Shown here piece by piece: positions 6,742-9,662 of a stretch of DNA of 9,662 nt. Source of the DNA: CAZKUR01 sp964556005 (GTDB taxonomy: Bacteria > Bacteroidota > Ignavibacteria > Ignavibacteriales > Ignavibacteriaceae); NCBI GenBank assembly GCA_964556005.1, contig CAZKUR010000121.1, positions 1-9,662 of the forward strand, read 5' to 3'. The stretch's first letter is position 1. Each line of letters opens with the position of its first letter. The position numbers and the translations under genes were made by a program. The notes beneath the pieces were generated by a model, which made no database searches, was not told the DNA's origin, and was given only the letters and a program-made list of their open reading frames with translations.

Positions 6742-7734
6742 TTGAATTTTAATTCATTAGAAAAAATACTAATAATAAGGCTGAGTTCCCTTGGCGATAT
6801 CTTATTAACGACCCCATTTATACGTTCTTTAAGGGACACAAACCCTAAGTTAAAAATTAATTTTTTACTAAGGCAAAAATATAACGATGTTCTCGAAAAA
6901 AATCCTTATATATCGGGAATTTTTTTCTATGAATCTAGGAAACAGACTGTAAACGAACTTATTAATTCTCTCCGGCAGGAAAATTTCGACATTGTAATTG
7001 ATCTTCAAAATAATTTCAGATCATATAAAATTAGAAAAAGTTTGAATATTCCCGTATTTAAATTTCAAAAAAGAACATTTGATAAGTTCCTTCTTGTAAA
7101 TTTTAAAATTAACCGCCTAAAAAATGCTCCGCAAATTCCAATCCGATATGCCGGTTCAATTGATAATTTTAAACTCGATGAAAGCGGCCTCGATTTATTG
7201 ACTGATAAAATACCCTCCGAAAAATTAGATGAAAGTAATAATTTAATCGGATTTGCTCCCGGTTCCCGACATTTTTCAAAAATGTGGCCGAAAGAATATT
7301 TTATCAAACTCGGTGAAAAATTAGTTAATAACGGTTTCAAAATTGTATTATTCGGCGGAAAGAGCGATGTTAATATTTGTAATGAAATTTCTTCCGGGCT
7401 TAAAAATTCCATAAACCTCTGCCGTGATGATGATCTTCTTCAAATCGCAGCAAATATGGAAAAAATAAAATTGCTTGTCTGTAACGATTCGGGAATGATG
7501 CATGTTGCTTCGGCAGTTAAAGTTCCTGTCGCCGCAATATTCGGTTCGAGTGTAAAAGAATTCGGTTTTACTCCGTATAAAAACAAAAATTTAATTTTAG
7601 AAAACAAATTATTATCTTGCAGACCGTGTTCTCACATCGGGAGGGAGAGGTGCCCAAAAGGTCATTTTAAATGCATGCTCGAAATAACCCCCGAATTGGC
7701 GTTTAATGAAATAATCCGTTTTATAGAATCCTAA
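6742..7734 (+). CDS. GT9-family glycosyltransferase (LPS heptosyltransferase type)
   Basis: A 330-residue GT-B fold enzyme of glycosyltransferase family 9, the ADP-heptose:LPS heptosyltransferase group. It would add heptose or a related sugar to the LPS inner core at the cytoplasmic face of the inner membrane. The N-terminal KILIIRLSSLGDILLTTP (8-25) is the family acceptor-domain signature. The donor-binding half shows APGSRHFSKMWP (172-183), LFGGKSD (203-209), NDSGMMHVASA (248-258) and the FGSS...GFTPY segment near 267-279. A Cys-rich tail follows, with Cys293, 296, 304 and 311. The start is a TTG: the frame has a stop at 6709-6711 and no ATG or GTG before the conserved motif. No Shine-Dalgarno is visible. 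The stop overlaps the waaA start by one base, so the two are translationally coupled. WaaF/WaaC are the closest named relatives, but acceptor and sugar are not proven. Confidence 0.9.
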   Translation: MNFNSLEKILIIRLSSLGDILLTTPFIRSLRDTNPKLKINFLLRQKYNDVLEKNPYISGIFFYESRKQTVNELINSLRQENFDIVIDLQNNFRSYKIRKSLNIPVFKFQKRTFDKFLLVNFKINRLKNAPQIPIRYAGSIDNFKLDESGLDLLTDKIPSEKLDESNNLIGFAPGSRHFSKMWPKEYFIKLGEKLVNNGFKIVLFGGKSDVNICNEISSGLKNSINLCRDDDLLQIAANMEKIKLLVCNDSGMMHVASAVKVPVAAIFGSSVKEFGFTPYKNKNLILENKLLSCRPCSHIGRERCPKGHFKCMLEITPELAFNEIIRFIES

Positions 7735-9014
7735 TGAAAAAAATCTGGCTGCTTTTTTATAACATATTATTTGTCCCTGTTTTTTACATAAGCCTGCAAA
7801 TAGCGGGATTAGTAAATAAAAAAATAAGAAAGGGATTAAACGGTAGAAGAAGAATATTCGAAGAATTGATTTTAAATGCCCTTTCCATCGACAAAACCAG
7901 GAGACTTATCTGGTTTCATTCATCGTCGTTAGGTGAATTCGAACAGGCTAAACCTCTCATTCAGGCAATAAAAACGAATAAGGATATCAATATATTGATA
8001 ACATTTTTTTCCCCTTCCGGATATGAAAATTCGAAAAAATATCCTTATGCCGATTTGGTTTCTTATTTACCATTTGATTCTCAGTCGAATGCCGAAAGAT
8101 TCATGCAAATAGTTCGCCCCGATTTAGCAGTTTTAATGCGTTATGATATCTGGCCGAATATAATCTGGGCAGCCGGTAAATATAAAATTCCATCATTCCT
8201 TGTCGATGCAACAATGAGGAGGAAATCCCCGCGTAAACTTCCTTTAATAAAAAGCTTTCATAAATTCTTATTCAAAGGAATAACGCGAATTCTAACGGTT
8301 TCGGAAAGTGATACAAAAGGATTTAAAGAGTTCGGATGCGGTGATAATCAAGTTAAAGCCGTCGGTGATACAAGATTCGACAGAGTTTACGAAAGAAGCA
8401 TTAAAGCCAAAGAAAAAAATCTTATCAACGAACAAATCTATCAGGGTAAAAAAATTCTTGTAGCCGGAAGCATCTGGGAAGCAGATGATGAAAATATTTT
8501 TCCCGCAATTGTTAAAATAAACAAATACGATAAAGATGTTCTTTTTATACTGGCTCCGCATGAACCGACATTAATAAACCTTGAAAAAATTGAGAATGAA
8601 TTTTCCGGGCATATGAAAACCATCAGGTTCTCACATTTGAATAGTTACAATAATGAGCAGATAATTATTATCGATTCGATTGGAATTTTGCTGACACTTT
8701 ATACTTATGCAGATGTCGCTTACGTCGGTGGCGGATTTAAGCAGAACGTTCATAATGTACTTGAAGCAGCGGTTTACGGCGTGCCGGTTTTATTCGGGCC
8801 GAAAATTGAAAACTCACAGGAAGCGCAGGAGCTGGCTAAGAGAGGTGGAGGAATAATTGTAAATAATAAAAAAGAAGTTTACAGAACTTTAAGGAAATTA
8901 TTCTCAAGCGAAGAACTGAGAATTTCCAAAGGCGAAATTGCTCATCAATATGTACAGCAGAATCTTGGCGCAACTCAGAAAATTCTGAAAGAGTTTTACG
9001 ATGTGCTCAGCTAA
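7734..9014 (+). CDS. waaA: 3-deoxy-D-manno-octulosonic acid (Kdo) transferase
   Basis: WaaA (KdtA) transfers Kdo from CMP-Kdo onto the lipid A precursor, the first step of LPS core assembly, while anchored to the inner membrane. The 426-residue product has normal length. A hydrophobic anchor spans about 4-26. The acceptor domain has WFHSSSLGEFEQAKP (60-74), with Glu68 in the position of the catalytic Glu. The donor domain shows GDTRFDR (211-217), AGSIWEADDE (244-253), APHEP (274-278) and VGGGFKQNVHNVLEAA (331-346), followed by GVPVLFGP. The segment MRYDIWPN (135-142) differs from the proteobacterial ETExWPN form and resembles Bacteroidota versions. Its ATG lies within the TAATG overlap with the GT9 stop, indicating co-translation. 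Whether it adds one, two or more Kdo residues cannot be told. Confidence 0.94.
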   Translation: MKKIWLLFYNILFVPVFYISLQIAGLVNKKIRKGLNGRRRIFEELILNALSIDKTRRLIWFHSSSLGEFEQAKPLIQAIKTNKDINILITFFSPSGYENSKKYPYADLVSYLPFDSQSNAERFMQIVRPDLAVLMRYDIWPNIIWAAGKYKIPSFLVDATMRRKSPRKLPLIKSFHKFLFKGITRILTVSESDTKGFKEFGCGDNQVKAVGDTRFDRVYERSIKAKEKNLINEQIYQGKKILVAGSIWEADDENIFPAIVKINKYDKDVLFILAPHEPTLINLEKIENEFSGHMKTIRFSHLNSYNNEQIIIIDSIGILLTLYTYADVAYVGGGFKQNVHNVLEAAVYGVPVLFGPKIENSQEAQELAKRGGGIIVNNKKEVYRTLRKLFSSEELRISKGEIAHQYVQQNLGATQKILKEFYDVLS

Positions 9015-9018
9015 TTAG

Positions 9019-9534
9019 TTATTTCAAATATCTTTCTTTTAAAATTTTCAGATGATGCATTTCGTGTCCGGCAATTATAAAAAGCAAAGCAAGTACCGTA
9101 ACTTCATTTTCACTTGCAATCCCCTTTCGATCAATAATCTCATCGTTAAAAGTATTGAATAAAATTAAATTGACTTCCCTAACCTTTTTAAATTCTTCTA
9201 TTAAACCACTTAATTCTCTTTGGTTAAATTTTCCTTCGTTAACATAATCATCCTGCTCGAAACCGGGTAAAAATTTTTTCTCTCCTCTTGCAATGCACAA
9301 TGCTCTATATGCCATAATTTTTTCAGTATCGATCATATGTCCCAGGACTTCCTTTATAGTCCACTTTCCAGGATCGTATGAATATCCTGCTTTTTCAGAA
9401 GGAATTGATTTCAAAAAATTGTACGAATCATCTTTTTGCCTTTGCAATGTTTCAACTATACTACCGGAATCTTCAATAAGAGACATATATTTTTGATAAT
9501 ACGGTGCGTAATCGGATTGTTTTGGTCTTTTCAT
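9019..9534 (-). CDS. DinB-superfamily (DinB_2/YfiT-like) putative metal-binding protein
   Basis: A 171-residue protein with the features of the DinB/YfiT four-helix-bundle superfamily, whose members often bind a divalent metal through three histidines. Visible elements are KWTIKEVLGHMIDTE (57-71) with His66, and the C-terminal AGHEMHH (155-161) with His157 and His161 spaced as HxxxH. These give the expected three-His set. Between them lie amphipathic helices with no membrane segment or signal peptide. A Shine-Dalgarno (AAGGA, 9542-9546 on the minus strand) supports the ATG at 9534. Some family members are thiol-dependent S-transferases (for example with bacillithiol or mycothiol) and some are damage-inducible; which applies here is unknown. 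It converges on waaA with 4 nt between stop codons and is divergent from the gene entering at 9601. Confidence 0.9.
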   Translation of the reverse strand: MKRPKQSDYAPYYQKYMSLIEDSGSIVETLQRQKDDSYNFLKSIPSEKAGYSYDPGKWTIKEVLGHMIDTEKIMAYRALCIARGEKKFLPGFEQDDYVNEGKFNQRELSGLIEEFKKVREVNLILFNTFNDEIIDRKGIASENEVTVLALLFIIAGHEMHHLKILKERYLK

Positions 9535-9541
9535 TTATTTA

Positions 9542-9546
9542 TCCTT
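9542..9546 (-). promoter_or_regulatory. Shine-Dalgarno of the DinB-family gene
   Basis: The minus strand reads AAGGA here, 7 nt before the ATG at 9534. This is one of only two clear ribosome binding sites in the window and supports the chosen start. Confidence 0.6.
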
Positions 9547-9559
9547 ATGGTATTAATAA

Positions 9560-9596
9560 ATATTTTCTCAATGAGTATATCAGAGTGAGAATATAT
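9560..9596. repeat. Imperfect inverted repeat in the divergent intergenic region
   Basis: ATATTTTCTCA (9560-9570) and TGAGAATATAT (9586-9596) are inverted copies matching at 10 of 11 positions, separated by 15 nt. They sit in the 66-bp space between the divergent DinB-family gene and the gene starting at 9601, where an operator or overlapping promoters would be expected. No T tract follows, so it does not look like a terminator. Confidence 0.5.
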
Positions 9597-9600
9597 CTTC

Positions 9601-9662
9601 ATGAGTTCTTTAGATTATTACTGCCAGATTTTAACCTCAAAAACACCCGAAGAAGTTGCAAC
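9601..9662 (+). CDS. Start of an unidentified gene, cut by the window edge
   Basis: Only 20 complete codons are present, reading MSSLDYYCQILTSKTPEEVA, and the frame remains open to the edge. An in-frame stop (TGA, 9586-9588) lies just upstream and no other standard start lies between, so the ATG at 9601 is the likely start if this is a gene. There is no strong Shine-Dalgarno; GTGAGAA at 9585-9591 is a weak candidate. The fragment is too short to recognise a family. The spacing from the divergent DinB-family gene and the sensible amino acid content favour a real gene. Confidence 0.5.
   Translation, partial: MSSLDYYCQILTSKTPEEVA

Noticed and set aside
7065..7412. A 115-codon minus-strand open frame inside the GT9 gene
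   Set aside because: It is antisense to the conserved donor-domain coding region, with no start signal or family resemblance.
9293..9496. A 67-codon plus-strand open frame opposite the DinB-family gene
   Set aside because: The minus-strand frame carries the family motifs and a Shine-Dalgarno; this one has neither.
9571..9588. Five-codon open frame (MSISE) before the right-edge gene, possible leader peptide
   Set aside because: It has no ribosome binding site, no regulatory codon run and no attenuator hairpin after it.
1..9662. CRISPR array, insertion sequence, tRNA/rRNA gene, toxin-antitoxin or phage module
   Set aside because: I found no tandem spaced repeats, transposase or integrase motifs, cloverleaf folds or defence-gene signatures; the only clear long direct repeat is the 31-nt pair in the ABC genes.

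Overview
This AT-rich window (roughly a third G+C by eye) reads as ordinary bacterial chromosome from a Gram-negative organism that makes lipopolysaccharide. WaaA carries Bacteroidota-like motif variants, Shine-Dalgarno sequences are mostly absent, and the general flavour of the proteins points to the Bacteroidota/Chlorobiota/Ignavibacteriota group, with Ignavibacteria my best guess. That placement is inference from protein character and was not computed.

Layout: a complete serS (seryl-tRNA synthetase) opens the window. A 325-bp AT-rich gap with no gene follows. Then comes a tight plus-strand block: two ABC half-transporter genes separated by 4 nt, then fbp (class I fructose-1,6-bisphosphatase) 40 nt later. 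A strong hairpin terminator closes this block and probably also serves a small convergent minus-strand gene of unknown function. After a 138-bp divergent intergenic region, a two-gene LPS inner-core unit runs on the plus strand: a GT9 heptosyltransferase-type gene with a TTG start, overlapping waaA (Kdo transferase) by one base. A DinB-superfamily gene converges on waaA with only 4 nt between stop codons. The first 62 bp of a further plus-strand gene run off the right edge.

Functional reading: the two ABC proteins complement each other as a heterodimeric exporter with one degenerate ATP site (Walker-B Glu to Asp in the first, LSVGQ signature in the second). The GT9 and WaaA enzymes act in LPS inner-core assembly at the cytoplasmic face of the inner membrane. 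serS and fbp are housekeeping genes. I found no tRNA, rRNA, CRISPR array, insertion sequence or phage signature, and no clear sign of a new multi-gene system. The less explained items are the 87-aa small protein, a cysteine-rich tail in the glycosyltransferase, a 31-nt exact repeat shared by the two ABC genes, and an imperfect inverted repeat in the divergent DinB/right-edge intergenic region.
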